Assembly (NCBI RefSeq): GCF_033439725.1
Contig: NW_026944386.1
Location: 1,302,001 to 1,366,000 of the forward strand
Direction: 5' to 3'
Source: Neurospora tetraspora
Taxonomy: Eukaryota > Ascomycota > Sordariomycetes > Sordariales > Sordariaceae
DNA length: 64,000 bases
Below are positions 33,780 to 46,282 of the stretch, piece after piece; the first letter of the stretch is position 1, and each line of letters begins with the position of its first letter. Under the pieces are notes generated by a model that was not told where the DNA came from, did not search any database, and worked only from the letters and a program-made list of their open reading frames with translations. Position numbers and translations under genes: made by a program.

Positions 33780-36700
33780 GAGTCCAATATATATTGGCTT
33801 TCAATAATAATTTTTGTACCCGTGAGTTGTAAATAATGTACACTCTAATAGTGCGAAGACTATTTAATATTTGAAAGAGTGGTTTGCATATTTAGATAGT
33901 ATGGTATGTTAGTGGGGAATATATATTGGCGTACGAATATTTATTAGCGTACGAATATTTTAGCGTACGGATAAATATTAGACTGCTAGTTTATATTTAA
34001 TACTATAAGTATTCTTTAATTATTATTATTCTTATAATTATTTTATTCCTATAAACGTTTCGTTATTGCAATTCGCTATCGCAATAATTATTTATTATTA
34101 TAAAAATATTATTCTATTGCAAGTTTATTGCGTTCTAATATAGTTTATTAGTTAACGAATTACGTATTCAAATATAATTTCTCTTTTGACTATATTCGCG
34201 CTTTCAAAACTATAATAATAGTTAATGATTTATCTTATTAAATATTTACTTCTATGAAATCAAATGTCGTATCGCCGTTAATATTAAATATAAATATAAT
34301 TATTAATTTAATTTACTGTATCGCTACCGATTTCTATTAGCTTTCTTACGTTGCTTAAGTATATATTTATAATAGGATTTATATTTTATTATTAAAGCTA
34401 TTACGATACTATTCTATTAGGTATATATTATTAGTTCTAGCGTTTTTATAGTTAATTACTAGATTTTTTATATTACCGCTGGTACGATTTAGATTTGTAC
34501 AATCCCTTTTATTGCCAACCGTAAAGTAAGCGTAGTCTCTAAACCTCCAAGCCCCGTTTCTAATCTTTAAACATTTATCTCCAAGTCCCCACCGTTTTAC
34601 TAATTGCCGCTGCCCTATATCGCGCTTATGAGAAATTAAAGGTATTATCGGATAATTAGAACCGCTCTTCAGGAAGTAGGGTAATTAACGTATTTACCCG
34701 TTACTTGCGCTATTACCCGTAATACTATAACGTTAATTAATAATATTAAGAAGAAGGAAAAGAGGAGGAAGAATTTATATAGTTTAGGAAATTATATTGC
34801 GGATATTTATAAAAGTATTAAAAATGTATAGAGAGAAGTATAGGGAGGAGTATAGAAATATTCCGGTTTCTACCGATAATAAGAAGATGTAATTCTATTT
34901 ACTTTATTTATGTTATAATAGTATTGAGCTCGCATCGAGATCCTATCGCCTAGCTTCTTTTTTCTCCCTCTAATTTTTTCTGCTTGTTAGTTTTTTTTTT
35001 TGCTAGGCATCGAACGTTTTATTTACCTATTATTACCTTCCTACTTACCCTATAAGTTTTAAGTACTACTAAGCTACCAAAATATATTATATTATTATAT
35101 AATTAACTTTTCCTATAGTTTGTTGTATTAATAACTATTATTACTATTTACTTCTATTCTTCTCCTCTCTTATACCCTTTTATTTTAGTTTTAATTATAA
35201 CGATTAGTATAATATTTGCTTTACTTCGATAATTCTCCCTAAATTGACTTACTATCTTAATATTAGAGTATTATATATATAAAATTTATTCGTACTTTAA
35301 TAAATTCGCTTTCTAATTTTAATGTTAGTATAGTTAAACGGGTATATACAGGAGAATATAGGGGAAGGATTGACATTACGGGAAGAGGATAGTTATCGGA
35401 CAACTAACTCGGGAATCTAGTTCTAGTTTATTAATTTTTAGGTCCAATTTACCTAATAGTATAGTAATATTATAAATAAAGTTAGTTGGAACTAGAGGGA
35501 GGAGAATTTCGCTACTTTATACTAAACGTCGGTAATAATATTAAATTATTTACAATAATAAGGTAATTAACTTCGATATTTTGCTAAGTATATTCCTTTG
35601 TATTTTTTATAGTAGGATTAATATATTAATATTTATTCCCCCTAAGGTAGAATACAAGCCGAGTATTTTAAAAATACGTACCAGTATTTTACCGCAAGTA
35701 TATATAACTAAGAGCACTCGGTAATAGTTATCTCAGAGTTAATTGAGGATTAATTTAATAGTAGAGGAGAAGGACGGGACGGGAACCTACTAACCTAGAA
35801 TTTTTCACCAAAGTAAAATAAAATAAGGAATAGAAGGAAGGAAAGGAGAGAAGATAATAGGGGATAAAATTAATCGTAAAGTTTATAATTACTAACAATA
35901 GTAGGGAGAGGGTCGGGAAGTAAGAAATAATCTCCGCGATAAATTATTGGGGGGTAAAGGTTAACGATTGCCAATTATTAACTATAAAAAAGATATAAAA
36001 ATATAGTGTAATGCGATTCTAATTAGAAATTAAATAGTAGGAAGAGGAGGATATACCTGGTGAACTTTCACATTCGCTTTTAAGATAATAATATAAGCTT
36101 ACTTCGCTAATATAAATAGTTAATATTTATTACTAAGTATATATATAGTTACTAGGTTACGCTTAAATATATTTTTATTGCGATATTGTCGACTTGGGAA
36201 AGATAGTGAGGTAGTAAGCGAAATCGAACGGGGTAGGCAAACGCGCCTGGAAGTGACTACGGAAAAGGTAAATGATAAATAAAAGAGAATAATTAATATA
36301 TAAACTATATTAGGGTAGGGGTAATAAAGAAATACGCACTAGCGTTGGAAACGTTTGGTAGTATTTTCTTTTCTTCGTCGTCGCGGACGGGATTTTTAAA
36401 AAATATAATTAGGTTTAGGTTATATATAGATATAAAATTATATAGGTATTTAAGAAGAAGAAGGTATGAAAGAGAGTATGACGCGTACGTATTTTTTATA
36501 ATCGGTTTACCTTTTTCTATTTTATACCTTAATTTATTTCGGCACTCCTATACCTCTCGTATTATTAGTATTTTAGTATTTCGATTTTTTATAAAGACTA
36601 GTATTACGTAGAATAGTCTAACTTCGAATATTATTATACTATAAGAAATAGAAATACTAATAATTTAATTATTTAAATTAAAATTTTTACTAGTATATCT

Positions 36701-37942
36701 ATGAAGGAAATTAGTTTTGATATTTATATTAATTTATTTTATATTAAGCGAATAGTTGTTTAATATAGCGAAAGTAAGCAAGTAATACTTATATATTTAA
36801 TTTTATTTTTATAAAAAGAAATGAATTAATGCTTATTTATTATAGGAAGTAAATATTATGTTTGAGAAATATATAGTGGCCGTTATCCTTTGCAATTATT
36901 TAAACCTATTTGGCTACTATTTTCAGTAATCTAACAATTTCCCTCTAATTTACTATTAAGTAGAGTAGTACCCGTAGGATTGGCTTGGTTATTACTCCTT
37001 CGTTTAGAGGGTTAAAGTAAATTAATACTATAAAAACCCGAGTGCTACTTACTAATTTATATATGAATATATTATTCATTCTTCTATATTTTTATATAAT
37101 TTCGTTATTAATTTCCTATTGGGTACGGACTATATCTTTTAGGTAGAAGGAAAACTGGTTGCTATTATTAAATTAGGGTTAGTAAAAGTCGTATATTCAA
37201 TTAGAAGTATATAATTAATATTTACATTAACCGATTATAGAACGATATTATTTTAGTAGGGTTTTTCCTAAGCTAAGTATATTAACTATACTGTAATTGA
37301 TATTTATTGCCTTATATACTACTTTGCCGAATTCGGAATATTTATCGGCCTTCGTAATTAATAAGAATTCGTCAGGGAGCTTTTCGATAGTTTTATTACT
37401 AATATAATAGTAGATTAGTGGTATAACGTAGTTTAGATTAAGGTAGATATTAAGGGTAGATATTTCTGTTCGTTCTATGTTTTATTAGTATTAAAGTAAG
37501 GATTTAATTATTTAGCGAAGTTGGGATAATTTTTCTTTAATTATTAGAATCGCGTATAATTCTCCAGGTTGGTATATTCGAAATATCCGGCAAGTAAGAA
37601 GGCGATAGTTTAGCGAATATTATTTCGCTTAAGTAGAGTGGAAAAAGTATTATAGAGGTTTATTATGCGGATATTTATTTTATATTTACCGTACTATACC
37701 TCTCCTAGCAATGTAAAAATTATATTTAGCACGCTATATCCGGTAATAATATCGCTATAATGAAAATTCTAGTAGATATTCGGTAGGCTTCGTTTTATTA
37801 TTTATTTATTAGAAGTTAGTACTTTACCCTTTTGATACGGAATAAGTATCGGAAGCCTCACGATTCAGTAATGTGGTTAGGAAGGCAGTAAAGTAAGTGA
37901 TGATTCGAAGAAGAGGAAGGTCTGGAAGCCAGGTAGGGCCCG

Positions 37943-38058
37943 GCCCAGCTTAAGTACTGGGCTGGGCACAAAGGTTCTAAGAACCTTTGTCCTGATTAGA
38001 ACCTTTACGACTAAGCTAGACTATTCCATAAGGTTCTGGAGGAAACCAGAGGTTTCCT
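37943..38058. repeat. Cluster of three short perfect hairpins
   Basis: In this G+C-richer island three inverted repeats follow one another: 37943-37948 with 37957-37962 (6-bp arms), 37968-37978 with 37980-37990 (11-bp arms around a single A), and 38040-38047 with 38051-38058 (8-bp arms, 3-nt loop). The motif A-G-G-T-T-C-T and its complement recur several times. The cluster starts about 100 bp beyond the stop of the decayed transposase-like frame, so it may be the subterminal region of that element. Confidence 0.6.
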
Positions 38059-38158
38059 GTATTACCTTTTTAGTCGGAAGAAGTACTACTTCCTATTAAT
38101 TGACTAAGGCATCGAAGTCAACTTGCGGTTATACTAGTCCTATTTTTAAAGTTTTACT

Positions 38159-39930
38159 CTAGCTTTCTATATTATCTTCGTCCTCATCTTCCTCTTTTAT
38201 ACCGCGGGCACTTTCTACATCTGTCCCTTTCTCTATTTCTTCCTCTATTATATAAATAATTTCCGCCTCATTCGTTCTATGTATATTTTTAGAACTATTA
38301 TAGGACGATGCTCCCGGGTAATACGAAGGAATAGGAATAGGAGTTATTGAGAGTCGGCGGACGGCTATAGGTAAAGGTTTCCGAATTGTAGTTTTTTTAC
38401 TTTTGGTCTTTAATTTAGTTACATTCGCTATTATAGCTTTCTTCCCCCCCTTAGTATCCTTAGTACCCTTAGCTATATCGGCTCGGATATAGGATATAAA
38501 TTGAATCCCTTTCCGTCCCTCTATTATAATCTTAGTAAATAATCCTCTATCCGTTTAGGTATTAGCTATACCGTATATTACTATAAAGGAAAGTATAAAC
38601 GATTAGAAAGCTATTATTATAATATAAGACGCTATTAAGTCTTTGATAATTATAATATCAGGCGGGAACGTAGCGACGATAAATTCTAAATCGAAATATT
38701 GAGGACCGAGTTTTAAAATAATAGGTGCCAATTTCTTCTTGAAGTATTTATCCTCGAAGAAAGTATATAGAAAAATAAATGTTATAACGGTTATTCAGGC
38801 TAATTGCTATATGTTTATTAAATTAATATATTTTATTATAGACGGAACCTAAGTCCATCCGAGCGGATAAGGAAATATTCGGAATGTATTAATTACTATA
38901 GTAGCAGCCCTTTCTAATAAGAAACCCCCGTTATTAGAATTAAAAATAAGATAGAGAAATATTTTAGAGAGATTTTAATACTTTGCGTAGGTAACGCCGG
39001 TAGGACGGGTCCTAATAATATCGAATATTAGGAATAATATTTTAAGGGAATTAAAAAATCGTAGGTCTCGAGCGATATTGAAGTATTTTATAGCCTTTTT
39101 TTATTAATTTTTAGCTATCAGTAAATTACAAATTGTTATAATATTTCGAAGATATTAAAAGTAGTACCTACTCTAATTCTATATATTAAATTAAAGGTTA
39201 TAGCGGTTTTATTTTAATACTATATAATATCAATAAGGCCTTTTCGATATATAATTTATAAGACCTAATATTTTCTATTGCTATAGTATATCTCCGATAA
39301 ATGTATTTACGAAGGGGAAGAGCGTAATAAATTTTATAATGTTGCCGTCTATTATCTCTAACCCTAACTTTATTTCTATATCGGTTATATATACTAATAA
39401 TTCGAAGATATCCGCTATATTTATACCGAACGGACTAAAAATAACCGGTAGAATACTAAATCGACGCTTTTTAATATTCTTAGGTAAGAATTAATAAAAG
39501 AAGTAAATGCCGAGTATAAATCGATATATAGTACGAAATAATCCGAATTTATTAGTAAATATTTAAAGTAGTAGTAATTATACGTTTTTATTAGTCTGCT
39601 TATTGATAAAGAATAACCAAATATAAATATAAATTTCGAATTCCGTACCTAGTAGGGAAGTAATAATAGTAGGCCGGAATTGTAATTATTCTTTATTAAA
39701 AAAATATTTAATTATAAAAGGCGTAATAATTATTATTTATATAAATGAGTCGTTAGGGTCGAAATTATAGTCGATAAGAATATTACTTATATTTACTAAT
39801 ATTTAAAGTATTTTAATTATAATCCAATTATTTTCGGTAACGAATAATTCCTTATATCCTTCGGCTAGCCGTAAAATAATAAATTTCGATTTACTAATAT
39901 TCGATTAATTAATTGAGGTAACCTTTTTTA
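38159..39930 (-). pseudogene. RIP-decayed transposase-like gene
   Basis: A single minus-strand frame can be read from about 39,930 to a TAG at 38,161-38,159, about 590 codons without a frameshift; sample codons at 39868, 39748, 39475, 39094 and 38926 are all in phase. Internal stops are TAA, TAG or one TGA, each explained by RIP-type transitions. Recognisable pieces in order: a K-F-G-L-F-R-T-I-Y-R stretch, S-P-F-G-I-N-I-A-D-I, N-T-F-I-G-D-I-L followed by Q/stop residues, then S-K-R-P-Y-stop-Y-Y where the parent probably had C-R-x-C, then D-I-I-R-T-R-P and F-P-Y-P-L-G-W. I recall this order from an unnamed family of fungal transposase-like proteins with a G-D-M-P-Q-Q...G-C-R-x-C core, similar in plan to Plavaka-type transposases. 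The tail (after about 38,500) is basic and then acidic. Confidence 0.55.
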
Positions 39931-40033
39931 TATTATCAGTAAATAATTATTTAATAAAAACTTTTTAGATACGAAATAAGCCTTTTCTAACCCGGTTTTT
40001 ATGGTATACCCTATTAGTATAATTAAATTTATA

Positions 40034-40120
40034 GGGGGGATAGCTTAGTTGGGAAGATCTGAGCTTGGTTTACCTTCGGTTTCATCTGAAAGGTCGTAGG
40101 TTCGAATCCCGCTCCCCTCT
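40034..40120 (+). tRNA. tRNA-like sequence, isotype unresolved (possible pseudogene)
   Basis: Bases 40034-40040 pair with 40113-40119 to form a 7-bp acceptor stem (one G-T pair). An A-box-like T-A-G-C-T-T-A-G-T-T-G-G lies at 40041-40052 and a perfect B box G-G-T-T-C-G-A-A-T-C-C at 40099-40109. The T stem (96-100 with 108-112) has one A/C mismatch that a single G-to-A change would explain. A run of five T at 40132-40136 could end Pol III transcription. The central 40-odd bases do not fold into a clear anticodon arm, so it could be an intron-bearing tRNA, a damaged copy, or the head of a tRNA-derived short retroelement. Confidence 0.4.
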
Positions 40121-42360
40121 CTTTCATCCGATTTTTCGGATAAAATTTCTTCCCCGCTTTCCTCTCTAAATAAGCGTTAAAAATATAGAGGGCCCGCTCT
40201 GGTCCAAAACCCTAGCAATACGTAATTGGGTACGTATAAAAATTTATCCCTACTTAAAGAAACGGCTTCTCTCTCTGTTCTAGCTAATAGGGTTTTAAAA
40301 TTGGAACCCTACTCCCAAAATCTATTCCGGAGCTACAATATTAATTCGGTATTAAAATTCAAAACCTATATAGCGACTACGATAATTAGCTAATTATATT
40401 ATTTCTTATTAATCCTAACCTACATTAGCGAATATATATAAGCAACTGATAAAAGCTAATCGGCGAAGAATTTTAACGAATAAAACCCCTCCCCTTTACC
40501 CTTATACTTTAAAGATAGGATGAAGAATTACCCGACGAAAACGTAGTACTGAAGCGTCAGGTAGGGGGGGCGGAGTTTTGGAATTGACTAATTAGAAGTA
40601 ATAAAGTCCACCGGGACGAAAAATAACGATAAGAAAAAGACGATAAATAACAAATAACTAAAATCTCTTTTAGGCGCGACGTAGTGAGGCGGCGCATTAG
40701 GCGCGGGGGCTAGGGTTAGGGTTGGAAATAGGGTAGCTAGGAGTTTTTATCCGTTATACGGTTTTTGCTCTAGATTAAGAAAGGAAGTAGTACCACATAC
40801 CTACTAGGTAAAACTATAGCATGATAAGACAATATAATTAAATTTATAATATATTACCCTCTTAAAATATATTTTATTATAAATATCCGAGGTTAGATTA
40901 GGTTTATTATAATATTAATATCCGGGCTTATTATATTCCTAATAAATAAAATTCGAAGAAAAAATAGGTAATCCGTTAAAGTATTTAAAATATTGGCCGG
41001 AAGTAATTCTAATTAACTATTCTTACTATAATAATTCCTATAATTCTTTTATAACCTTATTAATATATTTTACTATTCTTTAACATATTCATTAAAGGAC
41101 TTTATTCGAAATTAATACAATTTTGAATGTATATTGTATATCGAATTAATAGAATTCTTCGTTAAACGAAACTAAGTTAGGTAAATATTTATTATTTAAC
41201 GTAATAATGCGTAACCGTATTCTTTCTAAGGGGTAAATTATTTTCGAATTTATTGACTATTATATTTTTATACGTTAAAAGAGGGTTAAAGTTTAATATT
41301 TCCTCTACTGAATATATAATTTTAATAAATCGTTTATATTAAGGTTTAAATATAATAATATTTTGTATTTATAAAATAAGTTTGTTTTAAAATAGAATTA
41401 ACCTGATCAGCTTTTTCCTAAAAAAAGTATTTTAATATCTAATTGTCTAATAATATACGGGCGGCCGGGTGAAGTATATTTATAAAATCTAGTTTTAAAA
41501 GAATATTTCTACTGAATATTACCGTAGAAATTATCTTTAATTCTAATTGTAATATAGCCGTATCTTTAACCGAAGAAAAATTTACAACGTCTAATTCTAA
41601 ATTATTGAACCCGACGTCCTCTTCAAAATCCTCTAAATCTTTAAGACCTACGTTGAATATATACGGTTAAGTTTCGATAAATATATTATCCCCGTCCTTC
41701 ATCGATTCCCCGTTATCCTCCTCGTTATAATCTTCGTTTTTATTCCTATTTTTAGTTTATTATTCTATATTATTAGTAACTGTACTAAATATCTTCTTTA
41801 AAATAATATTAATAATATTAAAAGTTATCGATTATTTAATTCCAGTTTTATATTCGGGTTTATTATTTAATAATTTGTTTAGTATATTTTACTACTTTGG
41901 TTATCCTATTTAACCCCTTTCCAGTATAAAGTCAGTATATTTAATTAATTTTTGAATATTGTCTATTTATATAGTAATTCTATCGGCTATATTTATATTA
42001 TCGTTATTATTTCGTACTAAAGAAGGGCGGTATATTGTTAATAGTCGTATAGCCGTACTAGGTTTATAATTATATAAACTATCCAAGTCTACTCCGGTGC
42101 CCCCTTACCCTCCTTAGGTTATTAGATAGTTATAGACTGCGTTATTATCGTTATAATTATTGAATTTATTTTCTAAATAATAATCGTAATCTCGCGCCTT
42201 TTGTTTAGGTATTATAAAAAACTAGTAGTAATTTATAAAAAGAGGTAATTATAGGCTCGGTTATTTATTTTCTAGAGGGGAAGAGTAAGAAGTAGAGGAG
42301 GGAATTAAATAGATAGGGTTATTTTATTTTACTTTATTTCATTTTATTTTATTTTATTTC

Positions 42361-42575
42361 ATTTTATTTTATTTTATTTTATTTTATTTTATTTTATTTT
42401 ATTTTATTTTATTTTATTTTATTTTATTTTATTTTATTTTATTTTATTTTATTTTATTTTATTTTATTTTATTTTATTTTATTTTATTTTATTTTATTTT
42501 ATTTTATTTTATTTTATTTTATTTTATTTTATTTTATTTTATTTTATTTTATTTTATTTTATTTTATTTTATTTT
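42361..42575 (+). repeat. Perfect (ATTTT)n microsatellite, 43 units
   Basis: Bases 42361-42575 are an uninterrupted run of 43 copies of the pentamer ATTTT; a slightly degenerate lead-in with single-base variants starts at about 42,321. It lies inside the AT-rich block, between decayed frames. Such tracts expand by slippage and have no coding role here. Confidence 0.95.
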
Positions 42576-43199
42576 TATTTCTAGTTTAGAGGCATATTAT
42601 AAGTAGAGGTACCTACTAGTAGTTAGTAAGTACTTTATATATATAGGGTACTTAATTAATTTATAAATAGGGTTTATACTTTAATATAATAGGTAGTAGG
42701 GTAAATTATAAAGGTATATATAATTACTTTTACGATTTCCTAATTCCCTTCTATACTTTTCCTCTTCTTTAATTTCTTCTTCCTTTAATAACTTCTTTTT
42801 CTTTTAACCTCCCCAAATTAATGCCCGTCGTTGTAGCGAACTATTAGGTTGAATTTACTTCTATTAATTCTACGGTATAAAATAATACCCTTATCCTTAT
42901 TATACATATATTTTTTAACTCTTATATTTACTTTAATTTTAGGTTTTAATTATATTCTTTTTTATTAAAACCAAGCCTATTTTATTTATTACTCTCCTCC
43001 GCGTTTATTATTTATTTATACTTATTTCTACTCCCCCCCGGCTAGCCGGCTATATATTATAATTATCGGTACTCCTAATTCCGAAACCGAACGGTAGGAA
43101 ATTGCTAATGTAAAATACTTTCCTCTTACTCGTTACTTCTATACGATAAATTAATTAATTCTTTTATAATCGTTTGAATCCGCTAATAATTCGACTATA

Positions 43200-43960
43200 A
43201 ACCGCTATAAGTCAAATAACGGATAGAATGATATTATAAGTACTTCGACTATTACGGGTGTAATTATAAGTTCGAATAAATAAAATAGAAATAGAATTAT
43301 AAATATATTAGAAATAAACCGAAATTCTATTTATTTACTAATATTTTATAATTAGGTAATTCTAATCAATAGAATAAAAAGAAGCGTAACGCTTTTACTA
43401 TTAGTCTAGATAATACCGATAATATTAATGAATTTCTTAATAATAATACTTTCGCTTAGAATATTAACCCTTAATTAACTAAAAAGGGTATTATAAAGAT
43501 TAAACTCGAAAATTCCCTATTTTACGAAAAATCGATAAAGGAATTTTAGATACAATATTATAATTTTTAACGCGCCGGTATATTTATCTATATAAATAAG
43601 GTCAATGGAATTAAAATTATTACTTTTACTATAAATTAATAGTAGGGTACTGATTTAGACGATACCCTTAAATAAGTTGAGAAGAAGCGCTCTTTTACTA
43701 TTAAAGAGGCGTTTAATAAGTATAATTAAAATTACGCGACCTAGAAAAATCTTACCTTTAAAGCAGCTAAGAAGAAGATATAAGAATTTAATAAAATGAA
43801 TTAGGTTTTCGAAACTTTAAAAGAATAAAAGTAAATTACTAAATTCTTTAAATAAAGGTCGGATTTTAGCGTTGGCTTCGACGAATTTATTAAATTCGTT
43901 TTACTTTTTAAAAGAATCCTATAATATTAAATAATTTAATCCTATTACGAAAGCGTAATA
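43200..43960 (+). pseudogene. RIP-decayed frame, unidentified protein (1)
   Basis: In one plus-strand frame (in phase with codons at 43385 and 43688) about 250 codons can be followed. The reading is rich in Lys, Asn and Gln-derived stops (TAA/TAG), with stretches such as K-K-R-S-F-T-I-K-E-A-F-N-K-Y and R-S-D-F-S-V-G-F-D-E-F. A second coding-like stretch in another phase follows to about 44,420, possibly after a lost intron. I do not recognise the parent; a gag-like or other transposon protein is possible. Confidence 0.4.
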
Positions 43961-45506
43961 TAAGAATAAATTACTTAATTTATACTATAAAATAATTTGA
44001 TTATAATATTAACTCATATACTACTTTAAATATCTACGTATATGTTATAAATATAGTTAAGATATAATACGAAATAAATAAGAAGTATAAAGGTTGCCCC
44101 TTCGTCGATGAGAACGGTCATTATAATTAGGATAACGAAAGTTTTGGTAATATTTAGAAGGATATAACCGAAGGTAATTAAAAGAATAGACTATACTTTA
44201 AAGATCTTATATACGTCGTTAAAGTCGTTAAAATTAGGAATAATTCTAAATGGGCTAGGATTAATCCTAAATTAAATCCTAAAATTTATAATCCTGAATT
44301 AAATGATGAGGATAATAAAAATACCGGCGATTATGATAATTACAATTACTAAGGTAATTCGGTTTCGGCGTTGCTAGCTATTAATATCTATAATTGAGAG
44401 ACGGAGACGATATTTATAGATTATAAAATGCTTTGAGTTTAGTTACGTTATAATTATAAATTTAATCGATTTATTTCTCTTTAAATTTATTTATTTTATT
44501 TTTCTTTTTCTATTTTTTATTTAATATTATAATATTTTCATTGTATAAAAAGATAATAGAAGTATATTATAGGTAATGAAGTATAGGATATAAATTATAA
44601 TTTTTTTATTTATTATTTTAATATTAGAGTCCTACGTGAGATTATACTATATTTAAATAGTATTATAGTTAAATTTTATAGATATTATAGGATATAACGA
44701 AATAGTAATAATACCTAACATATATTTCTATACTTAGGTTTCTACTAATCTCTATTATATTATTAATTTAATATATAATACGAAGGTTTACTAGAGATCA
44801 AATTTAAGAATTTATATTATTTTATACTACTACTAATATTTCGAATTATTATGTAAATAAAGGTAATTATAAAAGTTTATAATAAATATACGTAAATATT
44901 TTTAGATCCTCTTAGCTATACCGAATCGAAGAATATTTAAATACTTACGGTAGAATAATATTACACCTAAATTAATATTAAATTAAATAAATTTTAAATT
45001 TTGGTTAGAAATTATAGAGGAAATGCCCTACTTTATAGGCGGGGAGAGGGAAGGGGGGGTTACCCAAAAAAAAAAGAGTTTCCCGTCGCGTTATTCTATT
45101 TTGCGTCTACCTTACTTTATAAGATTAATTTATACGTATTACCCGTTTATTTACGATTTAATTTCTATAAATTACTACGGGAGATTTTATTCTTCTTTTC
45201 TCTACGATTTTAATATTCTTTTCTTCTTCTTATAATTATATTTTTAATTATTTCGTACGTATATAGGACGTTGAAATTCTAATATAATTAATATTGTTTC
45301 TTTTTCTTATAATTTAGTATTAAAAAGACGGCCTCATTTAGCGTAGTGTATTCAGTAAATCCAAATTGAGCGTATATTAATAATAGAAATATTATACTAA
45401 TAATAATATAATATTATATACTATAAATAAAATTAAAAATACCGGCGCTAAAGTACCCCGCGCCCCGAAAATAATAGTCGGTATTATTAATAAAGTAATT
45501 AAATTA

Positions 45507-46223
45507 TTGAAATTTCTTAAGCCGTTTAAAAAGGACGATAATAATTATACGACGCGTAATAATAGTTTCTACTATATTATTACGCAAACCCTCGAGAATA
45601 GTATCCTTAATGCTAACGATAGTCCTATTATAGGTTACTTCGTTACGGTTCTTACCGCAATACTTAATTATTCTAAGGATGATTTCTTCCCTGATTTAAA
45701 GAAGATTTAAAAGAAATTCTATTTGCAGCGCCTGGAATTTACGTAGTTTTTTTATCGTTCGGCCGTAGAAATTAAAATTAATATAAAGTGTAGCTTAGTT
45801 TCTTTAAATATTAAAGTATTCGACAGCGATAAGATTTTACTTTTTTTATTATATATTATAAATTTCGTATTTATTAAGAAGAAGGGTATAATTAAATACT
45901 TGCCCTAGAATTTTCCTAAATTTAAAATAAAGGTTTAAATGCCCGAGGGTATTAAAAATAATTTTATAAACGAATTCCTGCATAACTATATATAAGGCCG
46001 TCTATTTATAGTTATTGAATAGTTGGATTAGGCGAGAGAGGTTGCCGTTGCTATGGTAGAGGTGGATATTATTACTATTACTACTACTCTCATTCCGGAA
46101 GTTATAGTCAATATAGTAAATAATAGAGTAAACGGACTCAATATTCCTACCCCAGCTAATACTATTAAAAAATAACGCTTTATTAGTAAGAAGGTTACTA
46201 AGAAGGAGAAAGCTAAGAATTAA
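45507..46223 (+). pseudogene. RIP-decayed frame, unidentified protein (2)
   Basis: One frame of 239 codons runs from 45507 to the TAA at 46221-46223 with eight internal stops, all TAA or TAG and none TGA. The first 67 codons are free of stops (F-L-K-P-F-K-K-D-D-N-N-Y-T-T-R-N ... I-G-Y-F-V-T-V-L-T-A-I-L-N-Y). Later parts are Val/Ile/Thr-rich and end in a Lys-rich tail. There is no ATG at the start, as expected if the upstream part is lost or lies in another exon. The parent protein is not recognised. Confidence 0.4.
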
Positions 46224-46282
46224 TATTTATACTTATATTTATTTTTCTTTATAATCTTATAATTAATATATTATTTTACTAA

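Noticed and set aside
36345-36611. Open frame of 88 codons inside the AT-rich block
   Set aside because: Rich in Ile, Phe, Tyr and Arg as expected from mutated AT-rich DNA; no family resemblance.
38159-38960. Apparent multi-pass membrane protein on the minus strand
   Set aside because: The hydrophobic look results from Val, Ala and Thr codons turned into Ile and Phe codons; the frame is in phase with, and continues, the transposase-like remnant.
40713-40723. Two tandem TTAGGG-like units in a G-rich island
   Set aside because: Two partial units are too few for an interstitial telomere, and no longer array is nearby.
45001-45235. Two overlapping 70-codon frames
   Set aside because: Low-complexity readings of AT-rich sequence without consistent codon use or neighbours.
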